13,948 bases of DNA from Spartobacteria bacterium (GTDB lineage: Bacteria; Verrucomicrobiota; Verrucomicrobiia; Chthoniobacterales; Terrimicrobiaceae): positions 1 to 13,948 of the forward strand of contig CANKXQ010000015.1 in the NCBI GenBank assembly GCA_947487745.1, in the 5' to 3' direction. The notes below the pieces were generated by a model. The model worked only from the letters and a program-made list of their open reading frames with translations. It was not told the origin of the DNA and did no database searches. How positions within the stretch are numbered: the first letter of the stretch is position 1; each line of letters opens with the position of its first letter. This document shows, piece after piece, positions 6,742 to 13,948 of this stretch. Both the position numbers and the translations under genes were made by a program.

Positions 6742-7893
6742 ATGAAACACATCCGCACCCTCTCGCTCATTATCGCCCTCACTCTCTGCGCCCCCTTTAT
6801 TCACGCACAGGAAGAAGCCACTATCACCGTCAAGAAGAGCGACACCCTCAACATCTCCATCAAACCCTTCGCCGGTCCAGATGCCGCGATCGCCGGCAAA
6901 GTCGTGTCCAACGACCTCGACCTCTCGGGCCTTTTCTCCATCGGAATCCCCGAGCGGGCAAACTTCATTGTGAGTGCGACCGCATCCGGCGGCTCGCTTC
7001 AGGGCACCGTGACCGACAACCGCGGCAGCGTCGTTCTCCAGAAAACCTACTCGGCCAATACGCGCACGGCGGCCCACCAGTTTTCGGATGATATCATCGA
7101 GACGCTCACAGAAGGAAAAGGCATCGCCAGCTCCAAGATTGTCTTCGTGAGCAACCGCAGTGGCGCTAAAGAAATCTACTCCGCAGACTACGACGGAGCC
7201 AACCAACGCCAGATCACGCAGGACCGCGCCATCAGCGTTGCTCCCGCCATCTCACCCGACGCCTCGAAACTCGCCTACACCGGCTACCAGAGCGGTTATG
7301 CAGATATCTACAACATCGACATCGCATCCGGAGCCCGCTCAAAAATCCTCAGCTTTCCCGGCACAAATTCCGGCGCAAGCTTTTCACCCGAAGGCGGCCG
7401 CATCGCCTGCACACTGAGCAAAGACGGCAACCCCGAGCTCTACATCGTCGCCGCAAATGGCAGCGGTGGACGCCGCCTCACACGCACCCGCGCCGTCGAG
7501 TCCTCACCATCCTGGTCGCCCGACGGCAGCGAGATCATTTACTCCTCCGACGAACGCGGCGGGCCCCAACTTTACCGCATCAGCGCCGCCGGCGGCGTGG
7601 GACGCCTTGTTCCCACCGGCTACGGCTACTGCACCGAGCCAAGCTGGTCACCCGACGGCAAAAAAATTGCCTTCACCGTCCGCCAAGGAGGCTTCGCCAT
7701 CGCGGTGATGGACCTCGCCACCGGCGGAGCTCGCATCGTTGCGGAAGGCCAGGATCCCGCCTGGGGAGCCGACTCCCGCCATATCATTTATAGCGACGGA
7801 TCGTCCATCATGCTCCTCGACACGCTCAAAGGCCGCCGCACTCCGGTCGTCTCAGGTCTCGGAAAAGTCTCCGAGCCCTCATGGTCCCGCTGA
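6742..7893 (+). CDS. TolB-like periplasmic beta-propeller protein
   Basis: This 383-residue exported protein has a Sec signal peptide (basic start KHIR, hydrophobic core, predicted cleavage after Ala22 in HA-QEE). Next comes a TolB N-terminal domain (about 28-120, with ISIKPFAG and DLDLSGLF typical of TolB) and a six-bladed WD40-like propeller built from PD40 repeats such as SPDASKLAY, SPEGGRIAC, SPDGSEIIY and SPDGKKIAF. TolB is the periplasmic part of the Tol-Pal system, which constricts and stabilises the outer membrane and is docked by Pal. The protein is shorter than E. coli TolB (430). No tolQRA or pal gene is adjacent here, so a role in Tol-Pal is likely but not shown. There is no Shine-Dalgarno sequence before the ATG. 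Confidence 0.87.
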   Translation: MKHIRTLSLIIALTLCAPFIHAQEEATITVKKSDTLNISIKPFAGPDAAIAGKVVSNDLDLSGLFSIGIPERANFIVSATASGGSLQGTVTDNRGSVVLQKTYSANTRTAAHQFSDDIIETLTEGKGIASSKIVFVSNRSGAKEIYSADYDGANQRQITQDRAISVAPAISPDASKLAYTGYQSGYADIYNIDIASGARSKILSFPGTNSGASFSPEGGRIACTLSKDGNPELYIVAANGSGGRRLTRTRAVESSPSWSPDGSEIIYSSDERGGPQLYRISAAGGVGRLVPTGYGYCTEPSWSPDGKKIAFTVRQGGFAIAVMDLATGGARIVAEGQDPAWGADSRHIIYSDGSSIMLLDTLKGRRTPVVSGLGKVSEPSWSR

Positions 7894-7930
7894 GGTGGAA
7901 TAGTCAGGTGGGTCACTGGGCGCGGGGCTA

Positions 7931-7959
7931 ACGGCGAAAACCGTGGAATTTTGAAAATT
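7931..7959 (+). terminator. Weak hairpin/palindrome after the tolB-like gene
   Basis: A 4-bp stem ACGG/CCGT (7931-7934, 7941-7944) with loop CGAAAA is followed by the A/T palindrome AATTTTGAAAATT (7947-7959). This could act as a weak transcription end or promoter-proximal element, but the stem is short. Low confidence. Confidence 0.2.
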
Positions 7960-8012
7960 GCGTTGGACGGCATGGCTTCGCTTCGCCACTTTGGTTGGCT
8001 TTTCAAAACCGG

Positions 8013-9869
8013 ATGCTGACTCTTTCACAGGTGACAAAATCTTTTGGCGGGCGTGTTCTTTTCGAAGACGCGGCGCTGCAAGTGAACTCGGGCGACCGTA
8101 TCGGGCTGATTGGCCCGAATGGCGCAGGGAAATCAACGCTTTTTTCGCTTCTTCTGCGGAATGACGAACCCGACGAGGGGCAGGTTACGCTTCAGCGGGG
8201 AACTCGCGTGGGCTTCCTGCCTCAGGAAACAGCCGCAGTGAGCGATGATACGGTGATGGAGTTGGCTGCAGGGCACGAGGCCGATGGCCGGGCCGAGGCC
8301 ATGGCGAAGCGCATTTTAGCGGGTCTGGCATTTCGCGAGGGCGACTTCCACCGTCCACTGCGCGAGTTGAGCGGCGGGTGGATCATGAGGGCGCACTTGG
8401 CTCGACTGCTTGTCGAGGAGCCGGATTTACTACTGCTGGACGAACCCACCAACCACCTCGATCTGGAAACGCTTGGTTGGTTTCAAAACCATCTCGTGAA
8501 TTATCCTGGAGCGATACTCACCATATCGCACGACCGGGAATTCTTGAATCTCATCTGCCGTGGCATTGTCGAAATCCGGCACCGCAAACTCATCCGCTAC
8601 CAAGGAAACTACGACTCCTGCCTGGATCAGAAGAAAGCCCGCGAGGAGCAGCAACTCGCCGCCTACCGCAACCAGCAAAAGGAAATCGCCCACCTTGAGG
8701 ATTTCATCAACCGCTTCCGCGCCAAGGCCAGCAAAGCCGCACAGGCCCAAGACCGCATCAAACAGCTCGCCCGCATGGTTCGCATCGAGGCACCGGAATC
8801 CGACGAGCCGACAGTGAGTTTCCGTTTTCCACAGCCTCCCCGGGGCGGCCAGCGCGTGATCGCACTTGAAGGCATACGGCAGGCCTATGGTGAGAAAGTG
8901 ATCTACGAGGATTTGAATTTGGAGGTCGAAAAAGGCCAACGCACCGTGCTTGTGGGACCTAACGGCGCGGGCAAGTCCACTTTGCTAAAAATCCTCGGCG
9001 GCCAACTCGAACTCCAAGCCGGCACACGCACACCGGGGCACAACTGCGGCATCGGTTACTTCGCCCAACACCGCACCGAAGGCCTCAACACCAAACGCTC
9101 GGTGCTCGACGAGGTGCAGTCCATCGCCCGCCCCGTCCCCGAGCAGGCGGCCCGCACTGTGCTGGGAGCGTTTTTGTTTCGCGGAGATGATGTATTCAAG
9201 CCAATCGGCGTTCTGAGCGGCGGGGAGAAAAGCCGCGTGGCCTTGGTAAAACTTCTGCTCGATCCCCCGAACTTCCTGCTACTCGACGAACCGACGACCC
9301 ACCTCGACATGCCGAGCATTGATGCGCTCATCCGGGCACTCCAACCCTACGAGGGAACGATCTTTTTCGTCAGCCACGATGTGCATTTCATTCGAGCCAT
9401 CGCGACTTCGGTTATCCATGTTCAAGCCGGCAAGCTCACGCCGTATGCGGGGGATTACGATTACTTCCGTGAGAAGTCCCGCGCCGGCGGCAGCGTGAGG
9501 GCTGGCACGGTTGCCTCGCTGGGAAATTTCCAGCCCGAGACCACACCTTCCAAAACTTCCGACCAGCCGAAAATGGGCCTCAAAGAAATCAAGGCACAGC
9601 GCCGAGCCGAAGCCGAAGCCCGCAAGGCGGAAGCCGCCGAAAAACGCGCCCGTGAGCGCCGCGTGGCTGAACTTGAAACCCAAATTCAGACTCTTGAGGC
9701 ACGCCAGCGTGAACTTACTGCGAAGATGGAGGAGAAGGAAACCCATGACAGCCCCGCCCTCGCCATGCGAATAAACCGCGAACTCGCCGATGTGGGAGAC
9801 GCCTTGGAAAAAGCCAACTCCGAGTGGCTCGCCAGCGCAGCCGAGTGCGAGGCGCAGTCAAGCGCGTAG
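8013..9869 (+). CDS. ABC-F family ATPase (Uup/YheS/EttA-like)
   Basis: ABC-F proteins are soluble ATPases with two ABC domains and no transmembrane part. They bind the ribosomal E site and help translation. In the 618-residue product the first domain has Walker A GPNGAGKST (34-42), signature LSGGW (119-123), Walker B with DEPTNHLD (143-150) and switch SHDREF. The charged interdomain linker spans about 205-260. The second domain has Walker A GPNGAGKST (315-323), LSGGEKSR (402-409), DEPTTHLD (425-432) and SHDVHF. A Lys/Glu/Arg-rich coiled-coil tail covers about 525-618, as in Uup and YheS. Both catalytic glutamates are present. An in-frame TTG at 7995 would add six residues, but ATG 8013 (MLTLSQVTKSFGG) matches the usual family start. 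Which subfamily it belongs to cannot be settled by eye. It could be housekeeping or antibiotic-protective; the context suggests housekeeping. Confidence 0.93.
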   Translation: MLTLSQVTKSFGGRVLFEDAALQVNSGDRIGLIGPNGAGKSTLFSLLLRNDEPDEGQVTLQRGTRVGFLPQETAAVSDDTVMELAAGHEADGRAEAMAKRILAGLAFREGDFHRPLRELSGGWIMRAHLARLLVEEPDLLLLDEPTNHLDLETLGWFQNHLVNYPGAILTISHDREFLNLICRGIVEIRHRKLIRYQGNYDSCLDQKKAREEQQLAAYRNQQKEIAHLEDFINRFRAKASKAAQAQDRIKQLARMVRIEAPESDEPTVSFRFPQPPRGGQRVIALEGIRQAYGEKVIYEDLNLEVEKGQRTVLVGPNGAGKSTLLKILGGQLELQAGTRTPGHNCGIGYFAQHRTEGLNTKRSVLDEVQSIARPVPEQAARTVLGAFLFRGDDVFKPIGVLSGGEKSRVALVKLLLDPPNFLLLDEPTTHLDMPSIDALIRALQPYEGTIFFVSHDVHFIRAIATSVIHVQAGKLTPYAGDYDYFREKSRAGGSVRAGTVASLGNFQPETTPSKTSDQPKMGLKEIKAQRRAEAEARKAEAAEKRARERRVAELETQIQTLEARQRELTAKMEEKETHDSPALAMRINRELADVGDALEKANSEWLASAAECEAQSSA

Positions 9870-9885
9870 CAATTTCGTCAAAATC

Positions 9886-9934
9886 CATACGGGGGTGTAT
9901 GACAAAAAACTCAGGCCGCTAATTTAAAGCCTGA
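9886..9934 (+). terminator. Two small hairpins after the ABC-F gene
   Basis: CATAC/GTATG (9886-9890, 9897-9901; loop GGGGGT) and TCAGGC/GCCTGA (9911-9916, 9929-9934; 12-nt loop) lie 17-65 nt after the ABC-F stop codon. Neither is followed by a clear T-run, so they may be weak or factor-dependent ends. They sit in the 245-nt gap before the sigma factor gene, which holds no other gene I can support. Confidence 0.25.
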
Positions 9935-10049
9935 CTCTCTCCATCGCTTATCCACGTATTATTAATTTGCATTGATGGCTTTGAGATACTTCCAGGCACC
10001 ATCAAAGTTTTGACCGAGGACCAAGCTGCGTAGACTCAATGTGAGGCTT

Positions 10050-10081
10050 GCAACCCCCGACAGCAACCGACAAAGGGTTGC
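10050..10081 (+). promoter_or_regulatory. Hairpin and direct repeat upstream of the sigma factor gene
   Basis: GCAACCC (10050-10056) and GGGTTGC (10075-10081) form a perfect 7-bp inverted repeat. Inside the loop the element GCAACC followed by GACA is repeated (starting at 10050 and 10063). The structure ends 33 nt before the GTG start of the sigma factor. This position suits a 5' leader hairpin or an operator, possibly for autoregulation. No -35/-10 promoter could be assigned with confidence. Confidence 0.35.
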
Positions 10082-10114
10082 CATGCCGGAGAACACCACG
10101 TATGCTGTCGCACC

Positions 10115-10681
10115 GTGAGCGATCTTCTTCCGGAAATCAGCGATGTCGACCTGATCCAACGCATGGGCACAGGTGATTCGGAGGCATTGACCATCTTCCA
10201 GCGACGCCACATCGGCATCATCTACTCGACCGCGCACCGGGTTCTAAACAACGAAACCGATGCCGAGGATGTCACCCAGGAGGTGCTCTTCATGCTCTGG
10301 GAAAAATCCCCCATGTATGACATTTCCCGTGGCAGGCCCGTGACTTGGCTTGTCACAATGACCCGCAACAAAGCAATCGATCGCTTGCGATCCCTCCAGC
10401 GCCGCCTGCGCCTGCAGGATGAGGTCCGCCTTGAGAATCCCGAGTCGATGGATACCCTCACCCCAGCGCAGAGCTTGCGTGCGAGTGAAAAAAATGAACT
10501 CGTCCGCACGGCTGTGATGAAGCTGAATCCCGACCAGCGCGAAGTGATCGAGATGCTCTACTTCAGCGGACTCTCCCAGCAGGAAATCTCCGACCGCATC
10601 CACAAGCCGCTCTCCACCGTCAAGGCCCGCATCCACCGTGGAATGGTGAGACTTCGCAAAATCGTCGGAACCGAAATCTAA
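10115..10681 (+). CDS. ECF-type sigma-70 family RNA polymerase sigma factor
   Basis: This 188-residue protein is a group-4 (extracytoplasmic function) sigma factor, with only regions 2 and 4, which directs RNA polymerase to a specific set of promoters. Region 2 spans about 12-95, with the core-binding segment [14 protein letters not shown] (49-62) and the -10-reading helix ending in [10 protein letters not shown] (83-92). Region 4 spans about 125-182, with the helix-turn-helix [10 protein letters not shown] and [15 protein letters not shown]. The start is GTG 10115 ([17 protein letters not shown]); there is no Shine-Dalgarno sequence, but the protein length and domain limits fit. No anti-sigma factor follows, which is unusual. 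Instead ppgK begins 7 nt after the stop, so both are likely co-transcribed. Target promoters are unknown. Confidence 0.92.
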   Translation: MSDLLPEISDVDLIQRMGTGDSEALTIFQRRHIGIIYSTAHRVLNNETDAEDVTQEVLFMLWEKSPMYDISRGRPVTWLVTMTRNKAIDRLRSLQRRLRLQDEVRLENPESMDTLTPAQSLRASEKNELVRTAVMKLNPDQREVIEMLYFSGLSQQEISDRIHKPLSTVKARIHRGMVRLRKIVGTEI

Positions 10682-10688
10682 AAACTCC

Positions 10689-11432
10689 ATGACCATTCTT
10701 GGTATCGATATCGGAGGCACCGGCATCAAAGGCGCTCCGGTCAATGTCGCCACCGGGGAACTCCTCGCCGAGAGATTCCGCATTCCCACGCCCAAGCCCG
10801 CATTGCCAAATGCCGTGGCTGATGTCGTGGGCCAGATCGCCTCCCACTTTAAATACAAAGGCCCGACGGGAGTCACATTTCCGGGCATTGTGAAAAAAAG
10901 CATCATCTACTCCGCCACCAACGTGGACCACTCATGGCTGCAGGTCGATGCCGCCAAACTTTTTCACCGCCACCTCGGCGGTCCTGTCACAGTCGTCAAC
11001 GACGCCGATGCCGCAGGCATTGCGGAAATGCACTTCGGCACGGGACAGGGTAAACGCGGCGTCGTCATCATGCTCACCTTCGGCACCGGCATTGGCTCAG
11101 CCATCTTCCACAACGGCGTCCTCGTTCCGAATGCCGAACTTGGCCACATCCAACTCCGTGGCAAAGATGCGGAAAAACGCTGCTCCGAGCGGGTTCGCGA
11201 GGAGAAGGAAATGTCCTACAAAAAATGGGCAAAATTCGTGAGCGAATACCTCGCCACCCTTGAAACGCTCTTCTCCCCCGAGCTTTTCATCATAGGCGGC
11301 GGCATCAGCAAAAAAGCCGATAAGTTCCTCCCCTACCTCACTGCGAAAACCGATGTCCTCATCCAGCCGGCGAAAATGCAGAACGATGCCGGCATTATCG
11401 GAGCGGCATTTCTGGCAAAGATTCCCTCTTGA
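10689..11432 (+). CDS. ppgK: Polyphosphate glucokinase (ROK family)
   Basis: PPGK phosphorylates glucose to glucose-6-phosphate using inorganic polyphosphate, and often also ATP, in the cytoplasm. The 247-residue protein has the phosphate loop [14 protein letters not shown] (5-18), catalytic Asp105 in NDADAAG (104-110), the second phosphate motif [12 protein letters not shown] (129-140) and ELGH (150-153) followed by a [10 protein letters not shown] segment typical of polyphosphate glucokinases. It lacks the CxCGxxGC zinc motif of regulatory ROK proteins, and [12 protein letters not shown] near the C-terminus is the expected late motif. Length is normal (about 250). It starts 7 nt after the ECF sigma factor gene and is probably in its operon, which could link sugar phosphorylation to a polyphosphate or stress response. 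Substrate assignment is by family resemblance. Confidence 0.88.
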   Translation: MTILGIDIGGTGIKGAPVNVATGELLAERFRIPTPKPALPNAVADVVGQIASHFKYKGPTGVTFPGIVKKSIIYSATNVDHSWLQVDAAKLFHRHLGGPVTVVNDADAAGIAEMHFGTGQGKRGVVIMLTFGTGIGSAIFHNGVLVPNAELGHIQLRGKDAEKRCSERVREEKEMSYKKWAKFVSEYLATLETLFSPELFIIGGGISKKADKFLPYLTAKTDVLIQPAKMQNDAGIIGAAFLAKIPS

Positions 11433-11474
11433 TCTTCCCCGGGCTTTCGTCGAGAGTGCACCTCTCCCGTTTAC

Positions 11475-11550
11475 GGGGTCTTAGCTCAGTTGGTAGAGCG
11501 CCTCAATGGCATTGAGGAGGTCAGGGGTTCGAATCCCCTAGGCTCCACCA
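11475..11550 (+). tRNA. tRNA-Ala (anticodon GGC)
   Basis: A complete 76-nt cloverleaf with encoded CCA. The acceptor stem pairs GGGGTCT with AGGCTCC and contains the G3-U70 wobble pair that identifies tRNA-Ala. The D arm holds AGCTCAGTTGGTAGAGC, the anticodon stem CCTCA/TGAGG encloses loop ATGGCAT with anticodon GGC (reads GCC and GCU), and the T arm is AGGGG-TTCGAAT-CCCCT. No copy of its 3' end is seen elsewhere in the window, so there is no sign of an integrated element here. Confidence 0.97.
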
Positions 11551-11646
11551 CCCTCCGGATTTCCACCAACTCGACTGCGTCAGATACGAATCATTTTGCA
11601 TTCACAGCGCATCGATCCGCCTACGCAGGGCGTATTCTATCCAACT

Positions 11647-12288
11647 ATGGAAAACCGGACCCGCATCGTCGAAGCCTACACCACACACCTCCGCGAACAC
11701 GGCACACCACCGCATACCGTGCACGCCTTCTGCAAATCGCTCAGCCTCTCCGAGAGGGATTTTTTTCAAGAATTCGCCTCCCTCGACAATGTCGAAAGCG
11801 CGATCTGGGGCGATTGGATTTCCGGACTGGCTGCCAAGGTTTCGAGCGGGGCCGAGTGGAAGGATTTTTCAGCGCGCCATCGCTATCTGACATTTCTTTT
11901 TGCCTTCACTGAATCCTCGCTGGACTGGCGCTCGCTCATGATTTCGCGCTTCAGCCAACTCGCGCTCGTAGCCTCCCCGCCGTTCCTCAAAGCCTTCGAG
12001 GAACACTTCAAAACCTTCGCTTCGGGCATCATCGACCAGGGCCTCTCCACAGGAGAAATCGCATCCCGCGGACCACTGCAAGCCCTCTATCCCGCGGTCT
12101 TATACATCCACTTTCGGGCTGTGATCGCCTTCCTCCTCAAGGATGAGAGCCAACGCTTCGAGCGCACCGATGCGTTCATCGAAAAAACCGTCGCCTTTGC
12201 CTTCGATGTCATCCGCACCCAAGCGATCGACTCCGCATTCGATCTCGCCCGCTTCCTCGCGCCCTCGGCCTGGGGGAAAATATCTTGA
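11647..12288 (+). CDS. TetR-like transcriptional regulator
   Basis: The 213-residue protein has the layout of a TetR/AcrR regulator: an N-terminal DNA-binding region (about 1-55) with the helix-turn-helix around TVHAFCKSLSLSERDFFQEF and the following D-NVESAIW helix, then an all-helical C-terminal ligand or dimer domain. The N-terminal match is weaker than in typical family members, so DNA binding is an inference. An in-frame TTG at 11596 could extend it by 17 residues, but ATG 11647 (MENRTRIVEAY) fits the usual start right before helix 1. Its stop overlaps the start of the ABC1-family kinase gene by four bases (TTGA), so the two are almost certainly translated from one message. It may control that kinase operon or sense a lipid-like ligand; neither can be read from sequence. 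Confidence 0.65.
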   Translation: MENRTRIVEAYTTHLREHGTPPHTVHAFCKSLSLSERDFFQEFASLDNVESAIWGDWISGLAAKVSSGAEWKDFSARHRYLTFLFAFTESSLDWRSLMISRFSQLALVASPPFLKAFEEHFKTFASGIIDQGLSTGEIASRGPLQALYPAVLYIHFRAVIAFLLKDESQRFERTDAFIEKTVAFAFDVIRTQAIDSAFDLARFLAPSAWGKIS

Positions 12289-13595
12289 GCACTCAGGAGA
12301 GTATCCGCAGCCATCGCCTCGACCGCATGGCCGCACTCGCAGGAACTGGGGCGCGCGTGGGTATGAACTATCTCAAGCACTATGGACGCCAAGCCATAAG
12401 CGGCCGCGCTGATGCGGATGACCTCCAGGAACGAAATGCGAGCGAGGTTTTCCGCACCTTCAGTGAATTGAAAGGTGGTCCGCTCAAGCTGGCCCAGATG
12501 CTCAGCATCGACCAATCCCTGCTCCCGCCCGCCTACGCGAAGCAATTTGCCCGCGCGCAGTATTCCGCGCCGCCGCTCTCCTACCCGCTCGTCGTGCGAA
12601 CATTTCGCAGGGAATTCGGAAAGGATCCCCGAGAGGTTTTTGACACATTCGAAACCCAAGCCACCCACGCCGCCTCCATCGGCCAAGTGCATCGCGCCAC
12701 GCGAGGCGGGCGCACATTCGCCGTAAAAATCCAATATCCCGGAGTCGCCGAAAGCCTCCGCAGCGACCTCGGCTTGGTCAAACCCATCGCCCTTCAAATC
12801 CTCGGCCTCAGAGAGCGAGATGTGGCAGCCTACTTTCGGGAAGTCGAAGCCCGCCTGCTGGAGGAAACCGACTACGAAAAGGAACTCACCAACGCGACAA
12901 GCCTCTCAGCCGCTTGCGCACACTTACCGAATATCCGCTTCCCGGAATACCACCCCGAGTTTTCCAACCGCCGGGTCATTACGATGGATTGGATGGACGG
13001 TGAGCCTTTCGATGTCTTTGCCGATGGCGCGGCCTCGCAAGACCGGCGCAACAGCATCGGGCAGGCGCTCTGGGATTTCTACGCCCACCAAATCCACAAC
13101 CTCCGGTGTTTCCACGCCGACCCCCACCCCGGGAACTTCCTCATCAGCGGCGAACATCTCTGCGTTCTCGACTTCGGCTGCACCAAATCAATCGATGCGG
13201 ATTTCCACGCCAAACAATTCGCCTTCCTCGATCCCGCGCTGGAAACCAACCCCGCACGCCTCACCGCCGCGATGGAGTCCCTGAGTATCCTGCTGCCCTC
13301 AGACACCCCCGCGCAACGCGCCCACCTCACAGCCTTGTGCAAAACCTCCCTCGAACTCCTCGCCCGCCCCTTCCGCACAGGCCAATTCGACTTCGGCGAC
13401 CCCACTTTCATGTCCGCCATCTACGAACTCGGCGAAGAAAATAGAAAAAACGACACCCTTCGCGGCATCCGGGGACAAAGAGGCTCAGCCGACACCATCT
13501 ACCTGAACCGCACATTTTTCGGGCTCTACAGCCTCCTCACGCGCCTCCGCGCCCGCATCAAAACCCCACTGCCCACAGGCCTGAACTTCGAGTAG
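12285..13595 (+). CDS. ABC1/UbiB (AarF/COQ8)-family atypical kinase
   Basis: This 436-residue protein belongs to the ABC1/UbiB/ADCK family of atypical kinases or ATPases linked to isoprenoid quinone and lipid metabolism. The N-terminal KxGQ element reads KGGPLKLAQML (63-73), with Gly replaced by Ala70. The Ala-rich loop is AASIGQVHRA (129-138), the invariant lysine is Lys148 in AVKIQYPG, the ExD motif is E194-T-D196, the catalytic loop is HADPHPGNF (277-285) and the metal site is DFG (296-298). No C-terminal membrane segment is obvious, unlike UbiB. Start TTG 12285 is chosen because it overlaps the TetR-like stop and follows a GGGGGA Shine-Dalgarno-like stretch (12272-12277); the first ATG (12327) has none. 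Exact substrate unknown. It ends before a hairpin that may terminate transcription. Confidence 0.9.
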   Translation: MSTQESIRSHRLDRMAALAGTGARVGMNYLKHYGRQAISGRADADDLQERNASEVFRTFSELKGGPLKLAQMLSIDQSLLPPAYAKQFARAQYSAPPLSYPLVVRTFRREFGKDPREVFDTFETQATHAASIGQVHRATRGGRTFAVKIQYPGVAESLRSDLGLVKPIALQILGLRERDVAAYFREVEARLLEETDYEKELTNATSLSAACAHLPNIRFPEYHPEFSNRRVITMDWMDGEPFDVFADGAASQDRRNSIGQALWDFYAHQIHNLRCFHADPHPGNFLISGEHLCVLDFGCTKSIDADFHAKQFAFLDPALETNPARLTAAMESLSILLPSDTPAQRAHLTALCKTSLELLARPFRTGQFDFGDPTFMSAIYELGEENRKNDTLRGIRGQRGSADTIYLNRTFFGLYSLLTRLRARIKTPLPTGLNFE

Positions 13596-13600
13596 CCAAG

Positions 13601-13639
13601 CCTCTCGGAGAAGGGCGGTGCCTTGAGAGGTCACTTTTT
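13601..13639 (+). terminator. Terminator-like hairpin between the ABC1 kinase gene and clpB
   Basis: CCTCTC (13601-13606) pairs with GAGAGG (13625-13630), and AAGG/CCTT (13611-13614, 13621-13624) can add an inner stem. A T-run (CTTTTT, 13634-13639) follows 3 nt later on the plus strand. This suits the end of the ABC1-kinase transcript. It lies in the short gap between two convergent genes and may also limit read-through into clpB antisense. Confidence 0.5.
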
Positions 13640-13948
13640 CAGGTCTGGGTTTTTGAGAACTCGAGACGGCCATCATTTTCCACCGCTTGGATGTGGTCAC
13701 CTTCGCCGAAGTGGCCGTCGAGAATTTCGAGGCTGAGGGGGTCGAGGATTTGGCGTTGGATGACGCGCTTGAGGGGGCGGGCGCCGTAGGCGGGGTCGTA
13801 GCCTTCCTTGCCGAGGAAGAGCTTGGCGGACTCGTCGAGCGTGAGGGTGATGTTTTGCTTGGCGAGGCGGGCGAGGAGGCGGCGGAGGTGGATGTCCACG
13901 ATGTGGGTGATCTGGCTGGCGTCAAGCCGGTCGAAGATGATCGTCTCG
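13639..13948 (-). CDS. clpB: ATP-dependent chaperone ClpB (C-terminal end; cut by window edge)
   Basis: The visible 102 residues are the C-terminal small (D2) domain of the ClpB/Hsp104 disaggregase, which works with DnaK to rescue aggregated proteins. The key segment GYDPAYGARPLKRVIQRQIL carries the sensor-2 GAR motif with its arginine. It is preceded by a segment (DRLDASQITHIVDIHLRRLL) equivalent to the family's IVDIQLxRL helix. The protein ends about 30 residues after this motif, as usual, with stop TGA at 13641-13639. The N-terminal domain and both Walker A/B modules lie beyond the right edge. The related paralogue ClpC cannot be fully excluded from this fragment, but the tail fits ClpB best. 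Confidence 0.9.
   Translation of the reverse strand, partial: ETIIFDRLDASQITHIVDIHLRRLLARLAKQNITLTLDESAKLFLGKEGYDPAYGARPLKRVIQRQILDPLSLEILDGHFGEGDHIQAVENDGRLEFSKTQT

Noticed and set aside
9962..10237. Minus-strand 91-codon frame before the sigma factor
   Set aside because: It overlaps the sigma factor's coding start, shows no recognisable domain and has no supporting context.
11452..11466. GAGAG-TGCAC-CTCTC hairpin between ppgK and the tRNA
   Set aside because: It has only 5 bp, no T-run follows, and it ends 8 nt before the tRNA. It is more likely chance or part of the tRNA 5' leader than a terminator.
11530..11646. Possible integration site at the 3' end of tRNA-Ala
   Set aside because: No repeat of the tRNA end, integrase gene or composition change is visible downstream within the window.

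Overview
The window looks like a piece of a GC-rich Gram-negative bacterial chromosome, most probably from the Verrucomicrobiota. This placement is an inference from three things: the style of the proteins, the mix of ATG, GTG and TTG starts, and the near absence of Shine-Dalgarno sequences. The signs of a Gram-negative envelope are a TolB-like periplasmic protein with a signal peptide and a secreted lipoprotein glycosidase. Most of the window is metabolic and housekeeping DNA. The one sign of mobile DNA is a transposase fragment at the left edge.

Left half (1-5769), all minus strand. At the edge is the N-terminal part of an IS1380-like transposase in an AT-rich patch. Reading leftwards into it is a tight three-gene operon: a D-2-hydroxyacid dehydrogenase, then a malate/L-lactate dehydrogenase-family (Ldh2) enzyme, then a 2-keto-3-deoxygluconate kinase-like PfkB sugar kinase. 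It ends in a hairpin followed by a T-run. Two oxidoreductases from unrelated families that usually act on opposite stereochemistry, next to a keto-sugar-acid kinase, suggest catabolism of a sugar acid or another 2-hydroxy acid through a 2-keto intermediate. Upstream of this operon is a second pair: a lipoprotein family-1 glycoside hydrolase whose stop codon overlaps the start of coaD (phosphopantetheine adenylyltransferase).

Right half (5875-13595), all plus strand: monofunctional prephenate dehydratase (pheA), a TolB-like beta-propeller protein, an ABC-F ATPase, an ECF-type sigma factor followed closely by polyphosphate glucokinase (ppgK), tRNA-Ala(GGC), and a TetR-like regulator that overlaps an ABC1/UbiB-family atypical kinase. 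The window closes with the C-terminal end of clpB on the minus strand, converging on the ABC1 kinase across a short terminator-like hairpin.

I found no large unknown system, CRISPR array, prophage or defence island. The points most worth a second look are: the two-dehydrogenase plus kinase operon; a possible leader peptide with alternative hairpins before pheA; an altered catalytic TRF motif in PheA; the repeats and hairpin in the 5' region of the sigma factor-ppgK pair; and the TetR-ABC1 kinase pair with an altered KxGQ motif.
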